Positions 8,109-16,370 of a stretch of 64,000 bases of DNA are shown here, piece by piece. A program made the translations under genes and the position numbers. How positions within the stretch are numbered: the stretch's first letter is position 1; each line of letters starts with the position of its first letter. The stretch is from an uncultured Anderseniella sp. Its GTDB lineage: Bacteria > Pseudomonadota > Alphaproteobacteria > Rhizobiales > Aestuariivirgaceae. The notes under the pieces were generated by a model. That model was not told where the DNA came from. It saw only the letters and a list, made by a program, of their open reading frames with translations, and searched no databases. The DNA lies in the NCBI GenBank assembly GCA_947488295.1, contig CANKYU010000002.1, positions 62,001 to 126,000 of the forward strand, read 5' to 3'.

Positions 8109-8285
8109 GTGCCTAGAACATCCGCCAGATGCACAGAAGCTGACATTAACCGCGCCGCCAAAGTTGCAATGCGTCACTGCATGGCTGTTGCAACAAAGCC
8201 TGACGGAACTATTCGTCTTGAGCCTCTGAACGGTTCTGATGACAAGTTGTATCCTAGCCGCAGAGCCTTTGAGTTCGACCTGTGA
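8109..8285 (+). CDS. 58-residue protein resembling integrase-associated small ORFs of rhizobial islands
   Basis: A GTG at 8109, two bases after the previous stop, opens a 58-codon frame. Its N-terminal EADINRAAKVAM followed by KPDGTIRLEP resembles small proteins found just upstream of tyrosine-integrase genes in alphaproteobacterial islands (pattern: helix, then PDGtI). Its stop overlaps the GTG start of the next ORF by GTGA, the tight coupling usual in phage-like modules. No integrase follows, so this looks like a remnant. The family link is from memory of the pattern and is moderate only. Confidence 0.5.
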   Translation: MPRTSARCTEADINRAAKVAMRHCMAVATKPDGTIRLEPLNGSDDKLYPSRRAFEFDL

Positions 8286-8383
8286 CAACACGCGCACTAT
8301 TGACTGCAGACGATGCCGGGAGGCTTGCACAGGCTGCCAATGACAGCGGTTGTAAGGGATGTGACAGCCTGCACATCACATAA
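8282..8383 (+). pseudogene. Truncated copy of the small ORF found intact at 11061
   Basis: The frame starts with GTG at 8282 and encodes MTTRALL-type sequence matching the first ~23 residues of the 59-residue ORF at 11061 (shared TTRALLT, RL-QAA, SG). It then diverges and stops after 33 codons. The nucleotide match over the first ~70 bp is about three quarters by eye, and the break comes at one point, as from an indel or deletion. It is translationally coupled to the ORF before it. I call it a broken paralogue; a divergent short protein remains possible. Confidence 0.45.
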
Positions 8384-8467
8384 GTGTACGTTGCGGCAAC
8401 CTGCCCCCAACAAGAAGGCAATTCAGCTACTCGCAATTGGCTGTTGTCATAACAAGAAACATGAACA

Positions 8468-8484
8468 CGCCCTTTGAAAGGGCG
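8468..8484. promoter_or_regulatory. 17-bp perfect inverted repeat just upstream of the secreted coiled-coil gene
   Basis: CGCCCTTT-G-AAAGGGCG lies 20 bp upstream of the start codon at 8505 and 10 bp upstream of its AGGA ribosome site. With a 1-nt centre it cannot form a normal RNA hairpin loop without opening pairs, so a protein operator is more likely than a terminator. Confidence 0.45.
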
Positions 8485-8504
8485 CAAACAGGTCAGGATT
8501 GAAC

Positions 8505-10079
8505 ATGCATCCCTTTACCCAAAAAACGATTAAGTCTGCAGCTGTAAGCTTTGCAATCGCAGCATTGATGGCTGCGTCGCCTGCTGCAATGTCAGCCCAA
8601 AAAACAACGGTCAACAAGCTAACTATTGTGACTACGTACAAAATTATTGCACCAGATGGACAGCTTACAATCGATCAGGAAGCAAAGAAGTTTTTTGCAT
8701 GGCTTGCCAAGCAGCCAGACGCAGAAAGCTTCCTAATGAACCTCGGCTACAGCAAGATGGAAGCGATTGATATAGCTTCACTGGCTAAAGCAAGTTCAGA
8801 CGGGCAACTAGATGCGTTTTTCTCTACCGAATCGGGGCGGCGACTTGAGAACTTCATATTCCTTTCCCCCTGGTTGGTAGAATTGGCCACAGAAGCCTTG
8901 GGAACCGATCCTCTTGGTTTTTCAAACGAAGATTCCGATAAGGGAACTGGAAGGGGCGGCACGCATGGTGGCGCTCCCAACCCGTGTGGCAAACCGCCAG
9001 GGCTAATCGACAAAAAAACTGGCGAAGATGACTTGGCGTCGGCTCAAGCCGCGGCTAAAGCATTTGAAGCTGGGCTGAGCAATAGCTCCCATCGGAGGGT
9101 TGCGAGAGTTGTGGGCGGAATGGTCGGTGCATTCGTCGGCGGGCACTTTGGTTCTAAAGTAGGCGCTGAGTACGGTCCAGCCGGCGCGATCGCAGGCACC
9201 ATTGTAGTTGGGGCCCTAGGCCGACAAGTGGGTGCAGATGCGGGCATCGCTGTCTACGAGAAATTTATTGCTAGCGAACAAGAAAATATTGCCGATCGCC
9301 GCGAGCGGGAGAATGCGCACATGCAGGAAACCGCTGCCAGAGCGGAAAGCGATGCAAAAAACTCTCAAAACATTGCGAACAGAGCGCAAAAAGATGCCGA
9401 CGAAGCTCAGTCTGAAGCAACCCAAGCGCAGAACGAAGCAGACGCCTGGAGTACTGCGGCTAGCAATGCACAGAAAAAGGCAGACGAAACCGGCAACTCC
9501 AGTGATCAAAAAACCGCAAACGAAATAGCGAAAACTGCTGCTGAAAAGCAAGCCTATGCTGATAAGAAAAAACAAGACGCCAAAGACGCTGCCGCCATAG
9601 CTGCGGCGGCAAAGGAAGAAGCTGAGAGAGCTAAGAAAGTAGCAGAAGAAACCAAGAAACGAGCAGAACAAAGCAAAAAGTCCAGCACAACTTTGCCTTC
9701 AGGTTATGGCCAGGGAGAGGTTGAAGACACCCCCTGGGGTCGTTATGTCCAAGCCCGCATGTTGCAGTACCATCTCAGGATATTGGAGATGGTAGCCAAA
9801 GGAGAAGACCCAACTACTATATTGCTCAACCCTTATGCGGATGTGACAAGTAGCTCGCCATCAAAGACACCAACAACCATGATTACAGAGCGTTTGAAAC
9901 TCCCATTAGATCCCAATACCGTCTTGGTTGGCGCAAATACACCCTGCTTCGACACGAAGTTTGAGATGGCTCCGGAAGACGGATTGTCGCCAACTGTCAT
10001 TAATCCTGCGATTTATGATGAACCGAAGGGCGGTGGTGTACCCGGAGTGCCCGGCTCTCCGTTGAAAACCAAACCCTGA
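8505..10079 (+). CDS. Large secreted protein with glycine-zipper segment and long Ala-rich coiled coil
   Basis: The 524-residue protein begins with a Sec signal peptide, with likely cleavage after AAMSA near residue 31. A helical region follows (about 35-140), then a Gly-rich linker with one Cys. Next is a glycine-zipper stretch at 203-247 (VGGMVGAFVGGHFGSKVGAE), a type that inserts into or spans membranes. A very regular Ala/Lys/Glu/Gln coiled coil covers about 250-395, and a globular end at 400-524 holds a second Cys. Start ATG at 8505 has AGGA 6 bp before it. GC is clearly lower than in the chromosomal genes. I know no family for the whole; glycine-zipper plus coiled-coil design occurs in pore-forming or envelope-spanning proteins. 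A terminator follows. Confidence 0.75.
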   Translation: MHPFTQKTIKSAAVSFAIAALMAASPAAMSAQKTTVNKLTIVTTYKIIAPDGQLTIDQEAKKFFAWLAKQPDAESFLMNLGYSKMEAIDIASLAKASSDGQLDAFFSTESGRRLENFIFLSPWLVELATEALGTDPLGFSNEDSDKGTGRGGTHGGAPNPCGKPPGLIDKKTGEDDLASAQAAAKAFEAGLSNSSHRRVARVVGGMVGAFVGGHFGSKVGAEYGPAGAIAGTIVVGALGRQVGADAGIAVYEKFIASEQENIADRRERENAHMQETAARAESDAKNSQNIANRAQKDADEAQSEATQAQNEADAWSTAASNAQKKADETGNSSDQKTANEIAKTAAEKQAYADKKKQDAKDAAAIAAAAKEEAERAKKVAEETKKRAEQSKKSSTTLPSGYGQGEVEDTPWGRYVQARMLQYHLRILEMVAKGEDPTTILLNPYADVTSSSPSKTPTTMITERLKLPLDPNTVLVGANTPCFDTKFEMAPEDGLSPTVINPAIYDEPKGGGVPGVPGSPLKTKP

Positions 10080-10092
10080 CTTCTGAACCGAG

Positions 10093-10121
10093 CAGGCCGC
10101 CGGCTCCCCGCTGGTGGCCTG
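10093..10121 (+). terminator. Strong stem-loop after the secreted coiled-coil gene
   Basis: A 12-bp stem (CAGGCCGCCGGC with GCTGGTGGCCTG, two G-U pairs) and a 5-nt loop start 13 bp after the stop codon. The following GTCTTGCC is only mildly T-rich, so termination may be partial or Rho-assisted. Confidence 0.5.
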
Positions 10122-10411
10122 TCTTGCCATTGTGTGTAACCGGGCAGGTTTACCCAATTAGCCCCAGTGATGGCCGGATTTTCAGATTGCAGAATTGCAC
10201 CTTGGTCGCGGAGTGTCGGCGGCGACAAGCTTCCAAAAACAGCTCCTGTGTAAGAGCCGATGCTAGACTTGGCAGATACTGTCAGACTGGATTATGGTCG
10301 ATGGTCGATTTGCAATCGATAGAAGCCAGCGGTCTGACCCACTTGCGACCGGTGCGAGATGAACCCAAAGTGGTCGTTCAAGAAACAGGTGAGTCCAGGG
10401 GAGGACGTGGC
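10122..10411. other. Spacer upstream of the orphan acidic protein
   Basis: The frame of the downstream gene is open back to 10124, but the extension lacks a ribosome site and has unnatural composition, so I treat these 290 bp as non-coding. No repeat or RNA gene was recognised. Confidence 0.3.
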
Positions 10412-10987
10412 ATGGACTCGTATGAATTGGAGAAGCAAATTGAGCCACACCTACGTGAAGGAGATCTGGACCACTGTACCAAGCAAGTACGTGACGCGCT
10501 GCTGAGGCTTCCAAACTCGCCTTTTCACATCGCTACTGAACTGGACTTCACGAATGATCCAGCCATAGTTGCGCAGCATTTCGATACATTTCTTACGCGA
10601 GAACGTGCCAGATTCGACATTCGAGCGGTCTACACGGAAACCAATGGCTTCAGCATCAACCCTGATTGTTGGTACTTCGACCTATTTGCATACGATGTCT
10701 ACGCGGGCCTTGAAGATGTTTATTGGCTAGCAGAATGGAATTCCAGCGACACTCAGGGTATGGCTTTGACAGGCATGGAACCATTGCAGTCGGTCTACGA
10801 CTCCAACTCTTTTCGCAATGAAGAATACTCGGAAACGATCGATCTCGCGTCTCTATTCGTTGTAGTTCGATTCCAGGCACTGATCAGTCGGAGCGCTCCG
10901 TTGATGGAGCAGCTAAAGTGTCCATTGCTTGCTACTTCACACGACTACGACTTAATTTTCGAATACAGGCCCGACCCACAGACCTAA
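10412..10987 (+). CDS. Orphan acidic cytoplasmic protein downstream of the secreted coiled-coil protein
   Basis: The 191-residue product has no signal peptide or membrane segment. It is acidic and rich in aromatic residues (CWYFDLFAYDVYAGLEDVYW around 90-110). The ATG at 10412 is preceded by GGGGAGG about 7 bp upstream, a very strong ribosome site. Its size, acidity and position just after a large secreted membrane-active-looking protein are what one expects of an immunity protein, but no known immunity family is recognised and a terminator-like hairpin lies between the genes. GC is low, consistent with transferred DNA. Confidence 0.6.
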   Translation: MDSYELEKQIEPHLREGDLDHCTKQVRDALLRLPNSPFHIATELDFTNDPAIVAQHFDTFLTRERARFDIRAVYTETNGFSINPDCWYFDLFAYDVYAGLEDVYWLAEWNSSDTQGMALTGMEPLQSVYDSNSFRNEEYSETIDLASLFVVVRFQALISRSAPLMEQLKCPLLATSHDYDLIFEYRPDPQT

Positions 10988-11060
10988 CTTCTATTCATGC
11001 GGTTGCGTACCGCCGGTAAATGTGCGGCTTTAGCGCCACAAATCTCACCAGACCAGGACA

Positions 11061-11240
11061 ATGACAACACGTGCACTGTTGACGACAGACCATACCAGGA
11101 GGCTTTCGCAGGCTGCTGATGAAAGCGGCCGCACGATCCTCGTGCAACGTGACGATATAACGATTGCCATCACTCCCATCCGCCACACCGATTACGCGAA
11201 CAAGATGCCGGATGAAGTGAGTCTGGACCGCTGGAAGTGA
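11061..11240 (+). CDS. 59-residue small protein, intact paralogue of the ORF at 8282
   Basis: ATG at 11061 opens a 59-codon frame. The N-terminal MTTRALLTTDHTRRLSQAAD is helical; the second half (TILVQRDDITIAITPIR) is beta-like and the end is charged. The shape, a short helix followed by strands, resembles small DNA-binding or antitoxin-like proteins, but no family is assigned. Its stop overlaps the next GTG start by GTGA, the same coupling as in the left copy. Two related copies 2.8 kb apart suggest they frame, or are carried by, the inserted segment. Confidence 0.5.
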   Translation: MTTRALLTTDHTRRLSQAADESGRTILVQRDDITIAITPIRHTDYANKMPDEVSLDRWK

Positions 11241-11407
11241 AGCGTCGCAAGAACGGCAAGCGAAACTCGAAAGGCCGTCAGCCAGATGGGGCACTCGAAT
11301 TTTTGACTAAAAATGCAACGACGCAATGGCCAGGCCTCCAGCTGGTGGCTATGGATCATCCTGCGCCGGAATTGGAAAGGTTATTCCCGGTGATCGGTTG
11401 CTTTTGA
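11237..11407 (+). CDS. 56-residue basic small ORF coupled to the preceding one
   Basis: GTG at 11237 overlaps the stop of the upstream ORF by GTGA. The product starts with a very basic KRRKNGKRNSKGRQ tract, then a short hydrophobic part ending in FPVIGCF. The basic start could bind nucleic acid. The coupling argues for real translation; the family is unknown and the ORF could be the truncated start of a longer, decayed gene. Confidence 0.35.
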   Translation: MKRRKNGKRNSKGRQPDGALEFLTKNATTQWPGLQLVAMDHPAPELERLFPVIGCF

Positions 11408-11543
11408 ACGGGCAAACCAATCATCAACAAATCTGACGCCGCAGGCTGTCTGGAAACCCCAGATGACATTGCGGCATTCCTCGATACAGCTCCAGGCAAT
11501 CAACCCTGTCTGTCCATTAAGCGCTGACGGGATACCGGCCGCG

Positions 11544-11762
11544 TCACCGCCTGAACTTGGGAATATACGGTAGTGAGGCAACGGCCGATGCCCTCGGCAC
11601 AAATGGAATAATCTCGGCTGTCTTGCGACTTGTTTTCAATCTGCTCATCTCTGGTTCTCTGTCCTGACAACTCTCTCGTTGGGTGCAGTTTCCACAAAAA
11701 CCGCTCGCAATAATGTGCAATTCATCACAAGCCGGGTTGAGATGTGACGCAGGGCCGAACAT
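11544..11762 (-). CDS. Possible 72-residue Cys-containing small protein
   Basis: A minus-strand ATG at 11762 opens 72 codons. Residues 21-35 hold FCGNCTQRESC, a CxxC-x5-C pattern that could bind metal, and the end (AEIIPFVPR) resembles small basic alphaproteobacterial proteins. There is no clear ribosome site and other frames overlap, so this is weak. It lies at the right side of the accessory region. Confidence 0.25.
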   Translation of the reverse strand: MFGPASHLNPACDELHIIASGFCGNCTQRESCQDREPEMSRLKTSRKTAEIIPFVPRASAVASLPYIPKFRR

Positions 11763-11792
11763 ACGGTTCCATCCGCCGGACCTGGTCTTCCG

Positions 11793-12575
11793 CTAATCCA
11801 TCGGGAAAAGCCTGACACTGGCGCCGCCGTCAATGGTCAGTATCTGGCCGTTCACATAGCTGCTGGCGTCCGACGCCAGGAAAATGACGGCGCCGGCGAG
11901 TTCAGATGGTTCCGCCCAGCGCTGCAGCGGCACGGTACGCGCGATCATGGCCTTCCATTGCGGATTTTCCACCAGCGGCGCATTCACCTGTGTTGCTATG
12001 GGCCCGGGCGCTATGCCGTTGACATTGATACCGGAGGCGCCGAGTTCCACAGCCAGGGAACGTACAAGGCCGGCCAGCCCGGCTTTGGAACTTGGGTAGG
12101 CTGCGTCCCCCGGCATGGCGAAATCGCCGGCAAGCGATGTCATCATGATGATCCGGCCACGCCCGGCACTGATCATGTATGGCGCGGCGGCGCGGGCCAG
12201 ATGGAACGGCGCGACCAGATTGGCTTCGAGCACGGTGCGATAATCCTGCGTTTCGATTTCGGCCAGAGGCCGACGGTCACGGGCAGCAGCGTTGCAGACA
12301 AGCGCATCCAGCCGGCCGTACTGCTCGACCACGGATGCAAGCGCGGTTGAAGAAGCAGCTTCGTCAGTAATGTCAAACGGCAGGGCGAAACTGCCGGGAA
12401 TCTGAGCGGCGAGTTCTTCCACCGGCACGGCGCGGCGACCGTTGAGCCCCACCCGTGCACCCGCGGCACTCAGCGCCCTGGCAATTTCAATACCAATTCC
12501 ACCGGTCGCGCCGGTCACCACGACAATCTGATCCTGCAGGGAAAACAGATCAAGGCCTCGCTTAGCGTCTATCAT
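11793..12575 (-). CDS. SDR-family oxidoreductase (classical, 260 aa)
   Basis: The protein has the classical short-chain dehydrogenase layout: VVVTGATGGIG cofactor loop near residues 18-28, the CNAA motif near 95, and the active-site serine (MMTSLAG) followed by YPSSK. Sequence GLNGRR after strand 2 suggests NADP(H). The C-terminal ILTIDGGAS is usual for the family. The ATG at 12575 has AAGGAG 9 bp upstream; an earlier in-frame start lacks one. The substrate is unknown; many relatives act on gluconate-like sugars or 3-oxoacyl groups. It stands alone, about 100 bp from a divergent-looking spacer and convergent with the accessory region. Confidence 0.85.
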   Translation of the reverse strand: MIDAKRGLDLFSLQDQIVVVTGATGGIGIEIARALSAAGARVGLNGRRAVPVEELAAQIPGSFALPFDITDEAASSTALASVVEQYGRLDALVCNAAARDRRPLAEIETQDYRTVLEANLVAPFHLARAAAPYMISAGRGRIIMMTSLAGDFAMPGDAAYPSSKAGLAGLVRSLAVELGASGINVNGIAPGPIATQVNAPLVENPQWKAMIARTVPLQRWAEPSELAGAVIFLASDASSYVNGQILTIDGGASVRLFPMD

Positions 12576-12676
12576 CAAATGCGTCTCCTTCCTGCACCCG
12601 AAGAATATAGTCGACCGGGGAGGCAGCGTTTGCAAATAACTTGCGGGCAATGGTGGTTGTGCACCAAGTGCACCAT

Positions 12677-13264
12677 TTACACTGAGGAGCCTGCAGTTGG
12701 TTGCGGTTTCTGCCACATGGTGGTCTGCGGATCTTCTTTCGTCTTCGGTCGCGGGCCCTTCAGAACCAGCTTGTGCCAGCCCGCCAACTGTTCAACTGCC
12801 GGCGAATAGGCTTCCCGATCGGAATCATCCAGGACAAGCCAGCCTCCGGCGACCACGCGCTCGTGTACCTTGTCGACACATTCCACGCGCCTGCGACCAT
12901 CAACAACGACCAGATCAAAGCTGCCGGCCAGACCGTCAACCACATCAACATAGTTGGCTGCAAGATCAATCCGGTGGATTTCAACCTGCGCCGTCAATTC
13001 CCTGCGGAGCAGCTCTTCGCGAGCCAGCTCTGCCCAGGCAGCGTCATGTTCGATAGAGATGATCCGGGCGCCGCGTTCAGCAAAGAAAATAGTGGACCCG
13101 CCGCTGCCCCACTCCAGTATCCGCATGCCCGGCATGACAAGCTTTTCCAGTTGTTCCACCGCAAGGTGACACATCCACGGCCGGCCCTCGACCAGCGGCC
13201 AGGGCCTGGGATTGAACAACCGGTTTCGAATGGCCCGCGAAAAAAGAATGAGTGGATTTTTCAT
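12677..13264 (-). CDS. Class I SAM-dependent methyltransferase-like protein
   Basis: The 195-residue product has a Rossmann-type motif I (ILEWGSGGSTIFFAE, near residue 50) followed by an acidic strand end (IISIEHD) that would hold the ribose of S-adenosylmethionine. A further conserved FDLVVVDGRRR near 120 and LVLDDSD near 145 fit motifs post-II and III. It acts in the cytoplasm on an unknown small molecule. ATG at 13264 is chosen over an upstream in-frame ATG at 13300 for the better N-terminal match. It is short compared with many family members (200-260 residues). Confidence 0.75.
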   Translation of the reverse strand: MKNPLILFSRAIRNRLFNPRPWPLVEGRPWMCHLAVEQLEKLVMPGMRILEWGSGGSTIFFAERGARIISIEHDAAWAELAREELLRRELTAQVEIHRIDLAANYVDVVDGLAGSFDLVVVDGRRRVECVDKVHERVVAGGWLVLDDSDREAYSPAVEQLAGWHKLVLKGPRPKTKEDPQTTMWQKPQPTAGSSV

Positions 13265-13340
13265 CGGCGCGAACCTGGTGATTGAGCTTGCTTGCAGCAA
13301 GACGACTTTCTAAATCTGAACCCTGATGCCGACAACGACG

Positions 13341-13769
13341 TTAATCTGACGGCCTTGTCCTTTCAGGTGGCGTAGCGAGAATCGTTTCTGTCAGCGAGGA
13401 AAGGATACTCTCAAACTCCCCGACCTGCTCGGAGGTGGCGCCTAAACGGCCTAGATGAGGTGCACTAAGAGCGATGCCGCGAACATATTCTCTCAGTTGT
13501 TCTTCAAAACTGCCGTCAACGAAAAGCTCATAATCCAACTGCGGCGCACAATCAAAGATCCGGTTTTTATTACTTAGCCTGGATCGCTCGGTATATTGGT
13601 CATGCATTTCTACCGGCATAACAATTGGCACGTATCGCAACTCGCAATCGAGAGCCGCCAGAGTTGATTTTTCCAGCGCCGAGTTCAAATCTAACTCAAC
13701 TCGCCTCGCAACTGTGAATAGCGACTCGGTTGCAGGCTTGAAGGCTTCGTAAGATTCCCAGAATTTCAT
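13341..13769 (-). CDS. Orphan 142-residue acidic protein
   Basis: No signal peptide, membrane helix or known motif is visible. The N-terminal half is mixed and the C-terminal half has strongly helical stretches (GSFEEQLREYVRGIALS). It ends in a Pro/Arg-rich tail. Composition is less GC-rich than the flanking operon, which hints at late acquisition. It lies downstream of the dehydrogenase gene on the same strand after about 70 bp, so it may be read by leaky transcription of that operon, but has no evident link to its function. Confidence 0.55.
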   Translation of the reverse strand: MKFWESYEAFKPATESLFTVARRVELDLNSALEKSTLAALDCELRYVPIVMPVEMHDQYTERSRLSNKNRIFDCAPQLDYELFVDGSFEEQLREYVRGIALSAPHLGRLGATSEQVGEFESILSSLTETILATPPERTRPSD

Positions 13770-13838
13770 GACTCAAAGTGCACTGCTACTTCCCAACCAT
13801 GGATCCAGCCGACCTCAATAATCGACCTACACGGCTTT

Positions 13839-14984
13839 TCAGATACACTCAAGAAACAAAGCCCTGGTATTCTCGGCGGTCATCTTCACCGGATTGCCGC
13901 CAACGCTCGGGTCTTCCAGCGCCATCGCGGTCAATTCATCGACGCGATCCGTGGCCACGCCCAGGTCGCCCAGCCGTCCCGGAATACCCAGTTCGGCATT
14001 GAGGTTTTCAACAAACGCCAGGAAGCCGTCGAAGCCGCCATTAATGCCCATATAGGCTGCGGCTGCGTTGATCCGGTCTTCGATTTCCGGCCTGTTGAAC
14101 AGCAGCACGGCCGGAATGCAAACCGCGTTGGTGGTGCCGTGATGGGTGTTGTAGACCGCGCCGATCGGGTGTGACAGCGCATGGACCGCGCCGAGACCTT
14201 TCTGGAACGCTGTGGCCCCCATGCAGGCAGCTGCCATCATCTGGGCTCGGGCTTCCATGTCTTTACCGTCGGCATAGGCACGCGGCAGGTAGTCCTTGAC
14301 CAGCCGCATGCCCTCCAGCGCCATGCCCTGGCTCATCGGGTGGAAGTGTGGGCTTGAGTAGGCTTCCAGGCAATGGGCGAAGGCATCCATGCCGGTGCCG
14401 GCGGTAATCGCCGGCGGCATGCCGACCGTCAGTTCAGGATCGCAGATGACCACCGCCGGCAGGACCCTGGGATGGAAGATGATCTTCTTCACATGGGTCT
14501 CGGAATTGGTGATGACACTGGCGCGCCCCACTTCCGATCCGGTGCCCGCAGTGGTCGGTACGGCGATAATCGGCACAATGGCGTCTGCGTCTGCCCGCGT
14601 CCACCAGTCGTCAACGTCCTCGAAATCCCAGACCGGCCGTGTCTGGCCGGCCATGAAGGCGACCATCTTGCCGAGATCAAGACCGGACCCGCCGCCAAAG
14701 GCGATCACGCCGTCATGACCGCCGTCGCGAAAAACCTTCAGGCCTGCCTCGAGATTGATCTCGTTGGGGTTGGGATCAACATCGGCAAAGATGGCGCGGC
14801 CAAGCCCTGCCGCGTCCATCAGGTCAAGCGTTTGTGCGGTGATCGGCAGATCGCGCAGGCCGCGGTCCGTGACAAGCAACGGTTTCTTGATGCCGGCCTG
14901 GGCACAGGCCTCGCCGATTTCGGCGATACGGCCATTACCAAAACGGATTGCAGTCGGGTACGACCAGTTAGCAGTCAGGTTCAT
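13839..14984 (-). CDS. Iron-containing alcohol dehydrogenase
   Basis: The 381-residue protein belongs to the group III metal-dependent dehydrogenases. GGGSGLDLGK at 97-106 binds NAD(P), and the metal ligands D200, H204, H268 and H282 are all present (GTGMDAFAH, GAVHALSHPIGAVYNTHHG). It would oxidise an alcohol to an aldehyde. It is the last gene of the seven-gene operon; its start overlaps the stop of the aldehyde dehydrogenase gene by ATGA, so alcohol to aldehyde to acid conversion is the expected joint step. Confidence 0.9.
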   Translation of the reverse strand: MNLTANWSYPTAIRFGNGRIAEIGEACAQAGIKKPLLVTDRGLRDLPITAQTLDLMDAAGLGRAIFADVDPNPNEINLEAGLKVFRDGGHDGVIAFGGGSGLDLGKMVAFMAGQTRPVWDFEDVDDWWTRADADAIVPIIAVPTTAGTGSEVGRASVITNSETHVKKIIFHPRVLPAVVICDPELTVGMPPAITAGTGMDAFAHCLEAYSSPHFHPMSQGMALEGMRLVKDYLPRAYADGKDMEARAQMMAAACMGATAFQKGLGAVHALSHPIGAVYNTHHGTTNAVCIPAVLLFNRPEIEDRINAAAAYMGINGGFDGFLAFVENLNAELGIPGRLGDLGVATDRVDELTAMALEDPSVGGNPVKMTAENTRALFLECI

Positions 14985-16363
14985 GTGAGTGCCTTTTTGA
15001 GATGATATGATTTGGGTCTGGTGAGATTGCGATATCCGATGACAGACAGGGCACCGCCGCGGCCGGTATCCTTGCAGCCGGTCCAGCACAGGGCCGGGTC
15101 AAGATAATCACAGCGGTTCATGAACACGGTGCCGGTCTCGATGTCGCGACCGATGCGCGCGGCGCGCTCTGCATCCGCGGTCCACAGGGATGCGGTGAGA
15201 CCGAACTCGCTGTCGTTCATCAGCCGGATTGCTTCAGCGTCATCTGCGACCTTCATGATGCCGACGACAGGACCGAAACTCTCCTCGCGCATGACCCGCA
15301 TATCGTGGCTCACATTGGTGAGAATCTGGGGCGCCAGATAAGTGCCGCCATCATCGGCGAAGCCCGAAGCATCAATGTGGGCCTTCGCACCCAGGCCGAT
15401 TGCCTCGGCGACCTGGCTGCGCACCAGATCAGCAAAGCGGACATTGGCCATGGGCCCCAGTGTCGTTGCCTGATCGAGCGGATTACCCAGCGCATAACCC
15501 GATACAATCGCGACCGCCTTTTCCACGAAAGCATCAAAATGGCTTTCGGTGACATAGATGCGTTCGATGCCGCAGCAGCACTGGCCTGAATTGAACATGG
15601 CGCCGTCGATCAGCGTGTCCACTGCAGCGTCAAGGTCGGCATCTTCCATGACATAGCCCGGGTCCTTGCCGCCAAGCTCCAGCCCCAGAGCGGTGAAGGT
15701 GCCCGCTGCAGCTTTCTCCATGGCCACGCCGCCGCCGACCGATCCGGTGAAATTGACAAATCCGAACGACCTCGCGGCAATCAGCCCGGAGGTGGTTTCA
15801 TGATCCAAAAAGATGTTCTGGAACACGTCTTCCGGCACGCCTGCTTCGGTAAACGCCCTGACCAGGCGTTCACCGGCCAGCAGGGTTTGGGTGGCGTGCT
15901 TCAGGATCACCGCATTTCCGGCAATAAGCGCCGGCGCCACCGTGTTGATGGCTGTCAGGTAAGGATAGTTCCATGGCGCAATGACCAGCACCACGCCGTG
16001 CGGTTCGTGCTCGATGCGGCGTTCAAAGTTGCTCGAGTCTTCAATGACAATGGGTTTGAGCGCATCAACGGCGATATCAGCCATATGGGAGGCGCGTTCA
16101 TCGACGCCACCGAACTCGCCGCCATAGCGCACCGGGCGGCCCATCATGTGGGCGATTTCCGGCACCACGTCGTCATTCATCTCGCCCAGCCGCGCCAGGC
16201 CCTTGCGCACTAGTAAGATACGGTCATCCAGCGGACGTGCTGCCCAGGATTTCTGGGCCCTGCGGGCACGTGCGACCATGTCTTGAGCTTGCTCCATAGA
16301 GGCAACGGGGCGTTCGGCAAATACCGACCCGTCAATCGGAGAGATACATTTCAACGTGCTCAT
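14981..16363 (-). CDS. NAD(P)-dependent aldehyde dehydrogenase
   Basis: The 460-residue product has the full aldehyde dehydrogenase set: APWNYP at 129-134, K155, the general base E229 in LELGGKD, and nucleophile C263 in FNSGQCC. It oxidises an aldehyde to a carboxylate in the cytoplasm. It sits 7 bp after the glutamine-synthetase-like gene and overlaps the alcohol dehydrogenase gene by 4 bp, which is the gene order of gamma-glutamyl-amine catabolic clusters (PuuC/IpuI-like role). The three Cys residues in a row at 262-264 are unusual but keep the GQxC position intact. Confidence 0.9.
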   Translation of the reverse strand: MSTLKCISPIDGSVFAERPVASMEQAQDMVARARRAQKSWAARPLDDRILLVRKGLARLGEMNDDVVPEIAHMMGRPVRYGGEFGGVDERASHMADIAVDALKPIVIEDSSNFERRIEHEPHGVVLVIAPWNYPYLTAINTVAPALIAGNAVILKHATQTLLAGERLVRAFTEAGVPEDVFQNIFLDHETTSGLIAARSFGFVNFTGSVGGGVAMEKAAAGTFTALGLELGGKDPGYVMEDADLDAAVDTLIDGAMFNSGQCCCGIERIYVTESHFDAFVEKAVAIVSGYALGNPLDQATTLGPMANVRFADLVRSQVAEAIGLGAKAHIDASGFADDGGTYLAPQILTNVSHDMRVMREESFGPVVGIMKVADDAEAIRLMNDSEFGLTASLWTADAERAARIGRDIETGTVFMNRCDYLDPALCWTGCKDTGRGGALSVIGYRNLTRPKSYHLKKALT

Positions 16364-16370
16364 CTAACTG

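Noticed and set aside
6732..11793. Intact prophage or integrative element
   Set aside because: No integrase, transposase, replication or structural phage gene, and no flanking direct repeat was found; only small-ORF remnants support an insertion.
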